A DNA stretch of 64,000 nt from Neodiprion pinetum (GCF_021155775.2 NC_060234.1:40545026-40609025); one strand, 5' to 3'; positions 24,780-38,998 are shown, counted from the stretch's first letter. The notes: generated by a model from the sequence alone, not told the origin. Program-made: numbers and translations.

Positions 24780-27732
24780 TCATTAACGTGCGAACTTAAA
24801 CCTCACAAATCTCATCCGCACGAGTCGATGAAGGTACGCATATCCGGCATCAGCTAAATCTGTCTGATAATCCATAAAACTGGCCGAGTCCCAAAGCCGA
24901 GGTTGGCGTTGAAGCCCTTGATGCGCGCTCCCGAAGGGATTAAAGCGATTCTCCGGGGCACGAGTCCTGTCTCTGGTCCCCATCCAGCCACCCCTGCACA
25001 CGTCCCTCCCTCCATCCTCGACGAGAGACGTTAGTTTCTCGGGATCGTTGCACTGATTGTCTGCCCTGCCGAATGAAGCCGAGCCCTCGAGCTGCTGATG
25101 GTGGAAATAGTTGAGATATTTTTGGCACCGAAAAATGCCGGACAATACTGCAGGAATGGTCCCGGGTGCCACGGCTCCGAATTCGAGGAGACGACGTCCC
25201 GGAATTTCGAACCCTCTGACCCAACGATTCATCAGGTGTGAGAAGTCCGAGTCCTTCGAGGGTCGCTTTACCGAGCAAATGTAGCCCTGAGTCGAGGAGA
25301 CATTCACTCGAGGAACTCGCGAATTCAACGTTTGGAAGACGCGTCGCGAATCAGAAGAAATCAAATTACTTAATAATGTTATTTGTAATCTCGTGGAGTC
25401 AATCGATATAGGTGCAACTGATATTATTACAATGCAATTGCAATAGTTGTGTTTTCAATTCGTTCAACTCGTTGTCATCGATGTCAAGGGTGTTTCCTTT
25501 TTCCTCCGATTGATCTTGTCGTGTGATTTCATTGACTTTCAATTCACCTTGTGAATTTTCATTAACTTTCAGCGATTTCTCGTCATTTCATGAGATTCCA
25601 TTTGTTCCGAAAGTGACTTAAAATCATTGGCAGTCCATGAAGATCACACGAAGAAGTAGAAGCATGTGTAGAAATGACTGTCGATCAATTCTGATCAATT
25701 GAAATCATTTATTTACTTTACAAACGAATGTCCCCTGGTCGAAATAGACGTTGATGAACGGTCCTTTCCCATTTGAAGAACATCGGAAATTTTCGGTTTT
25801 TGAATCATCTGAATCAATCGTATCAACAATATTCACGAAGTAACGAATCGACGACCTTCCGAGGTCAAATAAGCACAGTATTTTCCTTGACTGAAACAAG
25901 ACTCCAAACTACAATTGTACATTCTTCCGTTATCTAAATTTATCCGAGCTTTTCGTCTACTCCAATCACTGATGAAAAATTAATTCTCTGGAATATCAGT
26001 AGACCGACTGTAACTTCGCTGATCAATATCCCTCTCTGCAAGCTCGAGCGTATTGCGAAAGCCTGAAGAGCTTGTTGTCTTCCACATCCGAGACTAATTC
26101 TAACGTCAGGCACACACGTCGTGTTGCCACGTGACGGAGTGGATGCGAGATAAGGAAGACGAGGACGTTGTGGATCCTGGGAAGGAGGTGGGAGTTCCAA
26201 AAACACAACAATGGCGGGTCCTTATCTTACTTAAACTGGGCTAAGCCCTCCGGCTTGTGGTGAAACAATGAACGAATCCCGGGCCAGTCGCCGACTGCAA
26301 GGGAAACTCAAAAGTTCGTCAACCGAGTCGGGATTTTCTGACTGGAACCAGCGGAGCACCGCCGGCTACGATTTGAATAATTAATACTACGGCGGGTCCT
26401 GCCGAAATTATACAAGGAGATCCTGCGGCAGGTAGATGCCCGCTGTTTCCCCCAGTATCTCCAGGATTGTTTGAATATGAATTAGACCGCGTTCCGCTGG
26501 ATTTCTCCGTTGCGATAAGCGTCGAATTCAACATCTCACTTATTCCTTCCTGTGTTCCTTTATTTTAAACTTTTTTCTCGTCCGTTTCAAAACTAAGACC
26601 AAGCTTAAAGCTCAAGAATTTTGGCTACAGATCGTTCGTGCAAGTCGTCATCGTTATCACACTAATTCTTGCTTCTAAGGTTTTCTGCACAATGAGTCAA
26701 AACAATGCTACAAAATATTGATATCGAATCGATAAATTGAACGATAATTAGCACAGGCTGCTGGAGTGGATCGCAAAATGTTTGGCATCCGGGTTTATCG
26801 GAAGGACGGAAGATGAGAGAGAGAAAAACAATGAAAGCAAGAGAGAGAGAAAAGAATCGGGAGAGCGAGGGGGAAACACAGGCAACAAATTATATTCATA
26901 TTTAGAGGATTACGTCAGCAATCCCTGGGATCAGGACCTTAAAGGGTGGGTGGTGCGGAAGGGCTAATTATTGTACGCCGTATCGCTGATTGGATTCCCG
27001 GAAGATTAAATTAGTATTCGTTGTTTCCAGCTGGACTTGTCTCTCTTTTTTTCTTTTTTTTTTTGCAAACCATTCTACCTCAATAAATTTATTTTTCATC
27101 GAACACAATTATCTGAAATTCAAATCTTCTCAGAATTCTTAACGGAGCGATAAAAGTGTCCGTAAAGTTTTTTCGTTACATAAGAATTGAGAACTTGAAT
27201 TTGAATAATACTGTTACCGAAAAATTTAGTGATTGAGTTTTGTGAAGAATTGAAGTATTACAAAAAAAAAAAAAAAGAAAAAAACGAACGAAACTGATTA
27301 TTGTAACGGATTATAAAATTAATTATATAATTCGTCAATGAAAGCTTTAAGAAACGATTCGCGACGAGAAAAATCGTACTTAAAAATCTTGATACATAAG
27401 ATTGTGAAATTTGAGTGACAGGGTCCATCTTTTAGAACAGAAAAGCAGTCGAACAAAGATCGTAGACATTTATAATATACAACCAAACGGCGATGGATTG
27501 TCGAACGAGGAAAGTTTTAGGAGCTGGTTTAACGGCAGACGAATAATTTGCGCAAAACTCGGCGAAGAGTTTTTCGGGAGGTGTTATCAAGGAGGCGTAG
27601 TCGTCTGGGTAGGAAGACGAGGTTGACAGACGGCTGTCATTAAATTCGTGCGGTAGGTATATTTGGGGGAAAAGTTGCGGCTATTCCCATTAAAGAAAGT
27701 TATAACCGGCAGGCAGCACGACGACGATTCTC
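24780..27732. other. Non-coding DNA containing one 193-codon ORF of doubtful reality
   Basis: A minus-strand frame (25364-24783) is open for 193 codons in a GC-richer patch. It ends 4 bp from the MITE at 24635-24779. A second minus-strand frame of 112 codons overlaps it (25278-24940), third positions are not biased, and no domain is recognised, so chance is the simpler explanation. Two shorter minus-strand frames at 25940-26206 and 26319-26534 are also unrecognised. 26815-26870 is GA-rich. Confidence 0.5.

Positions 27733-27762
<30 letters not shown>
27733..27762. repeat. (CTT)10 microsatellite
   Basis: Ten CTT units, then a degenerate TTATTCTTCC tail. It is the source of a poly-Ser run in a spurious plus-strand frame. 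Confidence 0.95.
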
Positions 27763-27763
<1 letters not shown>

Positions 27764-29454
27764 TTCTTCCTTGGTAACTCGAAGGGGGAAAATGGGAAGG
27801 AGTGACGGTTCCGTAATTGCCAGCCGTCGCGTATACCGCAGATTCTCGGCTTCTCTAACCGAGCGGAATTTCTCGTCGAAGTACCGAAAGGAGGGATCGA
27901 AGGATCGAGGAGTAAGAAATCGAGAAGCCAAGATATGAGCTAATCCCGAAATAATACGGGCCAAGAATCGAATTCTGCGACGGCTCCCGTAATAACTTAC
28001 CCCCAAGATAATGGAATTTTGAGTATTGGCTGAATCTGACTCGCTCATAATGCTCGAGAAACGACGAATCGACTTCAACCAGACGCCGGTTTTCTTCCCT
28101 CTCAGGCTCAACGAGTCGACAATATTTCCCTTACCACGCTTCTTGTAATTTACAACCGCATTTACGCTTAGCCAATTACCCAAATCGTTTTCGCGATTAT
28201 TATCAATCTTCGATTTATATTTTTCGCCAAATTTTTACATTCGATCATGGCTTTGTGGAATAACCGCAAGCGCTTTCAGATCAGAAATTTATCCGCAGTA
28301 AAAGACTTCCGATTTAATAAGCAAATTGCAGAGCTTCTTGTCTGGCAACAATTCCAAGCCATTGATTTCTTTTCAAAACGTAGAAATGGATTCACGTTAA
28401 TCCAGAAGCCTCGGAAATTGAAATCACACCTCAACCCCTTAATTTGCAAAGCTGAATGAAGAATAGAAAAAAAATCATGCACGGAATGATATTCGTCGAT
28501 ATTATATTCAAAGAAATTGTAATTGCAGAAAATCAAACGAAATCTTCTCGCTTAGCGATGGTTTTCAGGCAGTGGCGCCATCTACGACGTAAAACCGAAG
28601 CTTACTTCTCTTCGGATGCTGCCAGTAGCTTTGGTCACTGCCAAAGGAGGAGAAGCTCGGGTCGATAAGCTGCAGAGATCTGTATTTTTAACCCGACCTT
28701 ACCACCCGCGCTAAGCCGCCGCAGCAGTAATTTATTGAATAAACATTAACTGTTTAAACTATTCAGATAGAATAAAATTTGATGAGTAATGCTTGTATTT
28801 TTTTTTTTTTTTTTTTAATATAATTTTTTTTTATTCTTTCTCACTTCATTTAAGTAGTCCTTTTTTGGTAGTATCAATTTTTAACGTCCAAATTATCGCC
28901 ATTAAATATGATATTCAGGCTCATCGCAACTGTTGTTCTCAAATTTCGTGGGATTTTACATATTCTCTCTGCAAATATATCATCAACAATAATATTGAAC
29001 CGCTTGCTATTTTGATCATATAGAAATTAACATTTCTGGATTCAGAAACTTGAAAACAGCCAATGAATGACTAAAAATGATAAGGTTATTAAAGAATTGA
29101 AAAATCTGTGTAAAGACCATAAGCTTTGACAGTAATCGTAGCGATAAAAAAAATGACGAAAGATTTGATAGAATACAAAGGAAATTTCTACTCATTAAAG
29201 AAGTGAAAATAGATGACGTAAGGAAAATTCAAAATAATCTAAAATCGGCAAATGGACTTACGTACGTAAACTGCTATTGATCGATATTTGACTTCAAACG
29301 ACGCAGCTTCCGATTCGCCGAGTTTTCCCTTGTCACTTCCTGAACGGAAACAATCGGGTTGCAGTTACAACGTTTCGCGTCTGACACAGCAATTATTGGC
29401 CGCTCAGATCTGGGAGCCACAAACTGAAGGGTTACAATCGCGTGCGTTTCTCTC

Positions 29455-29458
<4 letters not shown>
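27763..29458. other. Non-coding DNA, no gene seen
   Basis: Contains a 19-nt T run at 28798-28816 and short ORFs only. Confidence 0.6.

Positions 29459-29486
<28 letters not shown>
29459..29486. repeat. (CT)14 microsatellite
   Basis: An uninterrupted CT run continuing into CTTTCTCGATCCATCTCTCT. It gives spurious Ser-Leu and Arg-Glu frames. Confidence 0.95.
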
Positions 29487-29492
<6 letters not shown>

Positions 29493-31272
29493 ATCCATCT
29501 CTCTCTGCGTACGCACGTGAGAATATGCAATTGCATCCTCGTGAACCTGAACCTATGCAGGGTCAATGCGTACGGCTCAAAACACAGAGACCGATCGTAA
29601 TTAAATTCCAACCGATTGTCCGGTCGGAAAGTTTCGCACTGAAATTAACCCCCGTGTATATTTGGGAAAAGGGGATCCAGCATCCGATGCGGACGGTAAT
29701 ATTATCGTTTTCACCGGATTCTTTCCACCTTTGGCTTCAGGCTTTACGGAATAATTCGAATACGTGCAAGTATATTTGCGCACTGAATTAATTATTCAAT
29801 TTCTGCTCCAGCAACAGTTGCAATAAAATTGTAAAATTCCCGCGGTATTTTTGTCTTTAAATTTTAAGGAATATCAAGAAAACTGTGACGCTATGATTAT
29901 GAATTATAATATGCACGATGTTCTGAGCTTGGGCTTTATGCGTTTATGCGTGGCGATAATTTGGCGTGATTTATTTTTTTCGAAAAGCTTAAAGCTTCAG
30001 TGATTAAAGCTTACTGAGCTTGACATGTTCATGAAAAATGTAAAACATAAAACGTGAGAGAAAGGTAAAACGTACGCACCAAATAGAATGAACGAGGAAA
30101 CAGAAATTGTGGTAGAATATTTCTACATGCGTTACGTACGGTTGGAGCTAATTTTTTACCTCATTGATCACAGCTGGACCGAACAATTAGTTTCTAAACG
30201 AGCGGATAGCCACGGTCTGTGAAATATCCGAATAATATTTGAAATTTCACTGCAATACGATCGGAACATATTAAATTATTATATCGTTGTAATATCAGGG
30301 TAAGTATGTAAATAATAAAGTTTATAAAGAGCTACTGCATCAAATTTCCCCTGTGTCAAATGTGAAATAACGTAATTTATCCGCTTGAGAGAATGTAACG
30401 TTGCCTTTTCACCTCCCTCTCTTTGTTTTCTCCATTATTTTTCTCGTTTATTTTTTTTCATCAACCCGTGCTCTTTCGAAGTTCCAGAATGAAAATCGGA
30501 AGAAGAAAAGAAGTAAAAAAAAAAGAAAAAAATCGCATCAGTAGACCAGATGAGAATTCACAATATTGGATTTTTACAGAGCCTGGGGCTGTATTTGAAA
30601 CGATACAATTATATTTCCTTTACGTAGACTGCACACACAAGTGTAGCATGTTCCATACTAAAATCATCACGTGAAATTGTATTTATAGCTGAATAATTTT
30701 AATCGATATTAAAATCCTTTGAAAATGACATTGTTTTCAGTCATAATTGAAATAACTCGATCGTGAAATAATTTTTCCTAAAATAAATTAACCGTAAAGG
30801 TGTACAAAATATTTTCTAAATATTTAAACAAGGATTCTTGGCAGACGTACATTTTTTCCATAACTGAAATTGCCTAAAATTTCGAAAGTCAATTTTCACC
30901 ATACTCATTACACACCTGCAGTGATTTATTCAAGTAATTCATGTAATCAATTTTTCCTCACCAGTCCACCAGTATAGTTGAATTGATTTTCTCTACGTAC
31001 CAAAAAAGATTTGAGACATTTTCGGATGTTTTATCACTGAATTTACCTTCCGAAAAGACGTTCAATCGTAAGAGCATCGGGAACGTATTTTATTTATTAA
31101 AATTAATCGAATATGCAGAGCCGCGTTGATTCGGCTTCTGATTTTTCCCCGCTCGACGAACGCGGATATCGGTCCGTTTTGTGCTTTATGAACTCACTGT
31201 CCGTGTTAGCGTCCGTTTGTGGATGGGACGTGTGCCCGTATAATAAGGTAGCGCAGCTTGCACGCGCTCCAA

Positions 31273-31289
31273 AACCGGTTGACCGGTTG
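31273..31289. promoter_or_regulatory. Paired ACCGGTT sites (Grainyhead-type)
   Basis: AACCGGTT is followed after one base by ACCGGTTG, giving two overlapping-type Grainyhead consensus sites 9 bp apart in a GC-rich patch. Tandem sites are typical of real Grainyhead enhancers, but no target gene is evident. Confidence 0.3.
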
Positions 31290-31325
31290 TAAACGGGAGC
31301 GAGGATCGCGGAGCTCGAGCCACGC

Positions 31326-31352
31326 GAGGACGAGGACGAGGACGAGGACGAG
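31326..31352. repeat. GAGGAC tandem repeat (4.5 units)
   Basis: A perfect hexanucleotide repeat that reads Val-Leu on the minus strand and Arg-Thr on the plus strand in spurious frames. Confidence 0.9.
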
Positions 31353-32670
31353 AACCATTGTTATATTGCTTGCTAACACGGCATTAATACATCGTAAAAG
31401 AATAACGAGTCCACGACATGCCACGAGGCCCGTCGCCGGACACGGTCGACGTTACACATGCACGAAACGCGATCGAGCCCCGTTACGAACCCCATAAGAC
31501 ACAAGGGTTTGAAATATTGTCGTTCGGGGTTAAAAGGTTCGAGATAAAATTAATTCCCGCTTGCTCGAGACCACCCGCGGTCTTTTTTTCTCCCTCGCTT
31601 CGTGTCACGGGTACTCGTTGACTGCAATAATCGTCACACCCGTGACGATGGAACACGTCCTGTGTGCAAGCCGTGTGTTTTAATCAATTTTAGTGGTGAA
31701 AAATACCGCTCTTCAAATCTCGAAGTTAAGTGAAAAGGTATGAAAGAAGAAAATTGTAGAATTTAATTCAGGAGCTGCGATTATAGCGTACGTTCCTATC
31801 GAATGACAATCTCTTCTGAGGCTTAAACTCTTTCTTCGTGGGTACAATAAAATCTGAGATAAACGAAATGTATAGGTCAAGTTTATTTGTTTGGCGGATG
31901 AAATTTACTTTACAAATAATCGCCAAGTACAGATGACGTGACTGGGCTGCAGTTTGTGAGGGAATTTGTTCTCTACGCGTATTTGAACAGGTACCTCAAA
32001 AAAGAAGATCGTGTCTCTGAGATTGACCCTGTAAAAATAAAACAGACTCTTAGACTCAGACTGAGTAACTTTAATTAGGAATATCTACCGTCTCGAACGC
32101 ATCGTTTAATCAATAAGTCTCATTCCACTCGAGGATAAATTATACAACATTTAACCCAACAATCGCAGCCGATTCAATTCCAGCTGATTATTCTTTGTTC
32201 CGTTCGATTTCTTGGTAAAGAAATTCTCGTAGTTCAAAGTTGACACGTCAAAAAGAGTGGATTTAACGCGTTAATCTGATAGGCATATTTAGCTCGATAT
32301 GCGACGAGGACTGCAGGGATTTAAAATCTAAATCGATCCATCTAACTTCTAACACGTCTAATAGAACCGCTTCCATTCCGACTCTATCCAACTCTGAGAA
32401 TCGTCGATGTCTTACGATATGCCAACCGCTGCACGATCCCGCTTCAAAGAATCATCAGTCAACAGCTTTAGACAAAAATCAAAGTTCGTGAAAAATCCCC
32501 TGAGGCCACTCGCAGTTCCTTAAAAATAGTTCTCTTCCAGCAATCGTGAAGAAGCGAGTTTTTATGATTTTATGAGACGATGCGTAGTTAAAAAGGAGGG
32601 TAAATCAAACCTGCAGACCTCTTTTCTTCATACTCATTCACAATTGATTTTGAGATCGATGTAATCATGT

Positions 32671-33377
32671 AATTCCCGTTTAAATACACGTGATAAAAAA
32701 ATTTTTCATTAAAAATGCTGTAACTATTGAACCGTTTGAATTAAAAAAAAATTTCAAGCATATTCTTGCTGGGCATTAAATTTTCTAACAAAGACCCTGG
32801 TGTTGATTTTTTAGACTCCAAATTCTTACACTTACGGGCCGTGAAAGTCGAAGAAAAGCGGAAATATGCAGCATAGCTTTGATACGAAATTATAATCGAA
32901 ATTTAACGAAAAAAGGAAGATCAAAAACAATTTGTTTTGCAAGTAGTGCAATTACATCGCCAGCAATATCTCAATTGGGACAAACCAAGTTTTATCAACA
33001 ATTGAAAAGAATATTAATGTTTAAAAGTGCAATAAAAAATAATTAAATGAGTAAAAACTCTACTCCTTTGATGAATCTAGTTTATAAACAACATCTTTCA
33101 CGCACCTTATTTCATTTAAGTTTAAGTTTCATCATTTAGTATGGATATTTTCAATCGTAGATCCCTAAAACTGCAGATTTCTGCTTTTCTTCGACTGTCA
33201 AGGCTCGTACGCATGCCAATTTTTGAGTCTAGAAAACCAACTCAGCTATCTTTCTTTCAGAGAATTTAATACCCTACAAGAATATGCCTTGAAATTTTTT
33301 TTATATCAAACGATTAACAAGTTATAGCATTTTTAATGTACAAAAAAATTATTCGCGTGTCATTTAAACGGGAAATT
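32671..33377. mobile_element. About 700-bp foldback transposon with long inverted arms
   Basis: The left arm (32671-32872) and right arm (33171-33377) are inverted copies over about 200 bp with scattered substitutions and indels. Both start TTCCCGTTTAAAT. They share ATTAAAAATGCT(G/A)TAAC, the block ATTTCAAG-CATATTCTTG, and GTCGAAGAAAAGC near their inner ends. The 300-bp centre (32873-33170) is AT-rich and has no long ORF. This is typical of a non-autonomous long-TIR element. The flanks look like AATT on both sides, but a clean target duplication cannot be called. Confidence 0.87.
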
Positions 33378-36300
33378 TCAAATGGCAGCGACGCCTTTTA
33401 AAATTGAGCAAAAAAATTTCTTCAAACGAGAGAATTTTTTTCTCAGTGACCAGGTCCTTTTAACACCGTAGGTTAGTTTTTTTTGCTCAGTGTAGTAAGC
33501 AAAATTAGAGTCCCCAGGGCCAAGACACAACACATACCTGTGAATGACAATACGCAAATGAAGATAATTGAAAATTTAATGAAACGGGGATAAAACCTGC
33601 AGCAGTGTGAAAGGCAATATCAGAAACAAGGAGCGAAGTCTGCAACGGGGTTAAATATTATTCGGAAGATAATCAGGGGACGTTAATCCCCTGCTCAGGG
33701 GGAGGATCGTCGATTAATCGGCGAACGTGGCTCGCAGGTTTCGCGGACTGAAGAAGGTCTTATTTACACGAACGTAACAATTAACCTGATATATCATCCC
33801 CGGAGACAAGTTATAAATTTGTTTCATCGTTCACGAGTCGAGTCGAAGTCTGCGGCGACTTCGGCCAGTGGTCACCGTTATCTCAGATGGAGATTGCCCG
33901 CCTCTCCTGCACCCGGTTGACAAGGTTATGGATCACCCAAGTGCGTGAGTGCGTGCCTAAGTGCGTGAGGCGAGCCGGGGGACGATCCGATATCCGACGC
34001 GTCTAACACTGATTCCAAAATTACGTAATGGACTCCCGAGGAGTAATGAAAATCCGACTGCGACGATTTGTTTTTTTTTTTCTTTTTTTTTATTTATCTC
34101 GATCTTTCGTATCGATTATACATGAGAAAAACATGCAAGGGGGTGAAAATTCAACGCATCGTATGCCACGAGTTTGAAAAATCGTACAAGTTATTTGTTT
34201 ATAAAGTTTTTGAGAATAGTTGAAAATTGTACAAATCAGAAATATCGAATTTATAACCTCTAAAATGATAAGTAATTGACGCACTTTTGATTGTTAATTA
34301 TTTTTTTTAAGAGCTAGTAAAGACAGGAAACGTATTTCTGTAACGAGTGGTAATTTAATTACAGGAATACATTGTTTGGCTTTGAATTGCATGTAGAATT
34401 AATTAATGGCAATATCTTTGCATTTTTTTACCGCCAGTGGATACGTAAGCGTAGGTGATATTCAAAATTAGTGAAATTTTGCTCGATCGGTAAAGACCAA
34501 CTATAGCATAGCCTTAAAATATTTTTTTAGACTCTGTATCTCTCAATAAATCGTGATATCCTTACAAAAGTTTGTGATGATTTCTTTGTTCGCTTTTTTT
34601 TCGCACGAAGAAGGGACGTGCAATTAATTGTTGAATCGACGATTCTTATAAAACTGAACACAATTGTAGTTAGTCAATAAAGTGAAAAAAAAAGAAAGTC
34701 AATTCTGCAATCAGATCAACTTTGAAAGCACAATAATTTCCTTACCTTTTCGCATGAACAATCATTTTTCAATAATATTTAAGATTTCATATCGCACCAG
34801 CTTGAGAAAAATCATTCTGTTTGTTTCTTTAAATTTATATTGAAATAAATATAAGATTTAACGCATCAAATGATGACCGAAATCTTTGTTTGTTGCTTGA
34901 AAAATTTGCTTCTGTCTTTTTTACGTTGATAAATAAGTCTCGAAGTATTTGGTCAGAGCTATTATTTTTAAATAAAAATGATTTTAATGCAAAACTAAAG
35001 TTTATTCATCAATTGTTATTCACAATAAATGTTTGTGAAAATAGGTAACTTTTCTTATAATTCGAAATATCATTCCAGTTTCTACAGAAGCAAACTTCAT
35101 CAAGTAAAACATTTTTGTTTTATTAGTTATGTGGACAAAAAATGAAAATTTGACATCTAGACACTCAGACTGAAAATTCGCGTTAACCGGTGTAGTATTT
35201 ACGAATTCAAACGGTTTTACCCTGAGATCAACATGACTGAAGAAAATAAACACGTGTATCTAATTTCGATGCAAAATCGAATAAAAAAAAGCTAAATAAA
35301 AAAAACAAACGGTCGTATCTCGAGATATAAGACACGGAATTGCGTTGTTTTTACGTAAGGCGCGTGGCGTCTGTAAGGAAGTTAATATCGGCGTGATTTC
35401 CATGGTAATTAGTCCTCCCGTAACTAGACGTAGAATTATGAGTCTTTCTCGTTGCGTGTTGAAAGTTGTACGGGTGCAGAGCCATATGCCGCGACTCCGT
35501 GCACCTCTGTATATATATACATATGTATACACCCACATACGTACACCGTATAAGGTGGTACGTCACATAAGTTTGCCGAAGGAAAGCTCGGCGACGATGT
35601 CGTGCGTGAAAAATTTGCGTGACGATTTAAAGAAGCCGGAAAACGGGAGCTCAGCCTGGGATCTTAAACAACTAACGGGTGAATTCTAACGAAGGAATTC
35701 ACGATTCCGAGGTAAGGAAATAATCGCACACGCCATCGTGGTTCTTGTATGGAACTGACAACACGGTCCTGATAAACGAACTCGAGGATTATTGATTGGC
35801 TCGTTAGGTAATGTTTTTTCATTACATCTTTCTTTGCTCTCTCGATTTTTCTCAAATTACAAAAGCGGATTTCTTCTGCGGGAAAGTCTATATGAATTTT
35901 TTTTCTTTTCAAAGCACAAATTCTATTAATTAGAATTTTAAAACCTTCAGAAAATTTAAGCCTTAAGAATAAACCGGATTTCTGCATTATTATCGTTATT
36001 GAATTGAACTTTCTCAGATATCAATTTATATTAATTCCTTAAAGGGTTGCAGAATAAATTGAATATCAATTTTTCGAGCTTCCGATGGATTTGGAATAAA
36101 ATAATCTTAAATAATAGTAGAAAACAAAATTCAAACAAATTAAATTACGCTCATGAAAATCCACGTTGGGTTAATTTAAAATCCGACTTTCAATCACATA
36201 GACGATCACCAATTCTAGTTCTGAAAGTTCAATTATTCCAAGTATACCAAGACTGTAAATCAACCACATCTATTTTTCTAACAAATGCTATTATTGTACA

Positions 36301-38998
36301 TTAAAATATGCAAAAGGAGAAAAATTCGAGGGTCGAAAGGAACGGACATAAATATCTGTGTGTTTTTTTAAAACCGATTCGGAGCTCTGAAGTTTTTACA
36401 GGGAATAACTCTCCCTGAGTTTGACGAGGTTTGGTAGAAGGGAAAAGGCTTCGAGAGTTCGCATGCCTGAAAGCAATATAATTACAATATTACATAGCGC
36501 GACGATAACGTTTTTCCCTCCCCGACTCCGGTGCCTCTCTTTCTCTTCTCCTACAATTAATTGCCCCCGTAAACTCATTAAATTTATTTGTCCATTCGTA
36601 GTCGTACAAACACGCGCGTAGAATAGAAACACCGAGCACACAGTGCCTACAAATACGTGCATAGGTTATCCAGAACGAAGGTAAAAACAGAAGCTATGGA
36701 ATTTCAAGAGGCAAGGCTACCACCTGTAATATATGCGATATACCTACACCCACCTTTTCCTCAAGCAATCACTTCAACTCACATCATCGCGTTTCGATAA
36801 ATCCAGCGGTTCTAATTTGAAAATTGCTTTTCCTTTGTCGAGGTAAAACTTTTTGTAAAATATTTTCGTCTATTTGTTTTTTTCTTCTTCTTTTTGTTTT
36901 GTTTGCGGTTCGTGCGAAGTCAACGAACGTACGGAACTTTTGAAGAATCAGTTGCCTTCTGCAAGTTTTCAGTTATATATTGCTGACATATTTTGCCGAT
37001 TAAAATTTCTATCCGTTGAATAAAATCGAGAGGGGGAAACGGACGAATTTATAGTTTAATCGAACGTCACTCTGGGCTGCAGGATTTCTGGGTTGACCGA
37101 CTCGGAGGAATTGGGGTCGAAGAGACCCCTGGGACACCATTTGGAGCTTCGAGGCTGCGGGGAATCGGATTTCATTCGAATTCCACGAGCGCAGAAAATA
37201 GATTTGTTCGTACTTTGCGGGCTTGAGTTATTGGGAAATGCCCTTAAAACCGAGAAAGCGTTATAACCGTAATTTATTTATTCCATTTTACCATTTCTAA
37301 CTTATTTTTCAAACCCGTTTCCTCATTTATGCGTTGTTTTTCACCTCAAATTTTACCTCGATAATAGCACTGAACGTTAGGCCAGAATCAAAAAGCTATT
37401 TGTTCAGACACAAATTTTCACAGTGTCTTTTATCGTAACGGTGAATACCAGAAAAACAATGAAAAAAAAATGTGAATTATAATGAAAAGAATTATTTAAA
37501 TCAGATTACTCAAAAAGGTGAGGGAAAAATTTTTTAGCAATACATTTCCCATAGCGTGCTTTAAACAGTCAAGTTTCACTATGAAAAGAATTTAAAATCT
37601 GGCTAATATTAATGGGTTGGTTGAAGCGATGCGATATCCAGCCAAATACGAATAGTTTTATAAATAAATACATGATTAAAGTAAAGTTTTGCGGGGCTCG
37701 GTATTGTTTGTTATACTCCAACAGACTGTTTAATACGGTTTGTACGATGGCATCGGTCGATAAGCGGTCTGTAACTGATAACGAGCATGCGAGAATTTCA
37801 TATATACCGGCCAACGACATGTTACATCCATTAAAAAATGAAAATTGTTTTCGGTGCCAGACCGACCGCGGAGATTCCATCGAATTTCAAGGCTCGAGGC
37901 TCGTAATTTTTCACTTTTTCGTGAATTCGAACAGGTTTGCAATATAATACAGTAGATTAAAGCTTGGAGTAAAAGTTATCTGAGGCAAGGATCGCGATCG
38001 GTATATTTCTTTTTGTTATACACCTAACAAAAACTCCGAGGTTTCCGGCGCGCCCAGAATAACGCTAATTCTATCTAACAAATAAATTGTCGACTGTGCC
38101 GCAATATATATTCTCTCAAATAATAATAAGATTTATCCTGCACCGTGATCGAATCAAGTCATCATTTTCTATTTGATGAAATAAATTGCGCATAAAAGAT
38201 CAACGATTCGATTATAATATCATTTTTGAAGGGTAGCGACTTTGCGTCGAGAGATAACGATCGTGGATCGCAGATCGATGTCGAATTTGAATATCCGTTA
38301 CGCAACGAGTCGAGCTTTCATTTTTCCTCTCTCGATCCTCCGGTAATCCTCTCCCTCCTCTTCTATCTTCCTGTTTGTTTTTCTCCTCTGTCGGTAGGTC
38401 CGTGACCGACCGCGGCGTGAAGGAAACGGCGAAAAGTTAAGATCGAAAAATGATAAACGAGCTTCGAAAGCGTCGCGGCTTCTCCGCTTCCGGGTTCAGC
38501 GTAGGAATGTAAGGCATCAGGGACACCGCCACATTGGTATTCCCGAGTTGCATCGCTTCCATGGCGTAGATATATATATATCCAACCGGTATCTTCGCGT
38601 ATTGTTCTCGGTCGAGAACCTAACCATACGCCATGCCCATCTCGCAATGCGATATATCTACACGATCCCTGTTTACGCACGAAACACCGATAAACTTGAA
38701 TATTTGTTGCGAAATAGTTGTCATTTTTAAAAAAAAATTTTTTTCTTTTTTGTTTTCAGTTTATTTTCACTTCAAACGTAGCCTTGAATCGAGGGTAAAA
38801 TCCATCGCATCGAACGAAGAATCTGGAATCGCACGAAACCTTGTTACGTGAATTGCCGAACACCGATTTCACTCCAATTTGTTTGAAGCGAATGCACAAG
38901 TTGAGAGGTGAAAATGAGTACAGAAATCAACCGCCAATATATAACTTGAAATGTACGATTTTAGAAATAAATGCAGATGATGATTTCTCATCGTGCAA
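33378..38998. other. Non-coding DNA, no gene seen
   Basis: Includes a short hairpin CAGGGGAC-GTTAATCCCCTG near 33675 and a repeated AAGTGCGTGAG at 33939-33970. There are AT-rich stretches at 34300-35300 and a TATA/CATA-rich piece at 35508-35545. Short ORFs only. Confidence 0.6.

Larger units (their letters stand above)
29487..32670. other. Non-coding DNA, no gene seen
   Basis: AT-rich except for a GC-rich block at 31130-31670 that holds the paired Grainyhead-type sites and the GAGGAC tandem repeat. No coding exon is recognised. Confidence 0.6.

Noticed and set aside
26319..26534. 71-codon minus-strand ORF with a hydrophobic segment
   Set aside because: Possible exon by appearance, but no donor or acceptor in phase and no family recognised.
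29274..29791. 167-codon plus and 80-codon minus ORFs
   Set aside because: Both cross the CT microsatellite. No domain or splice context.
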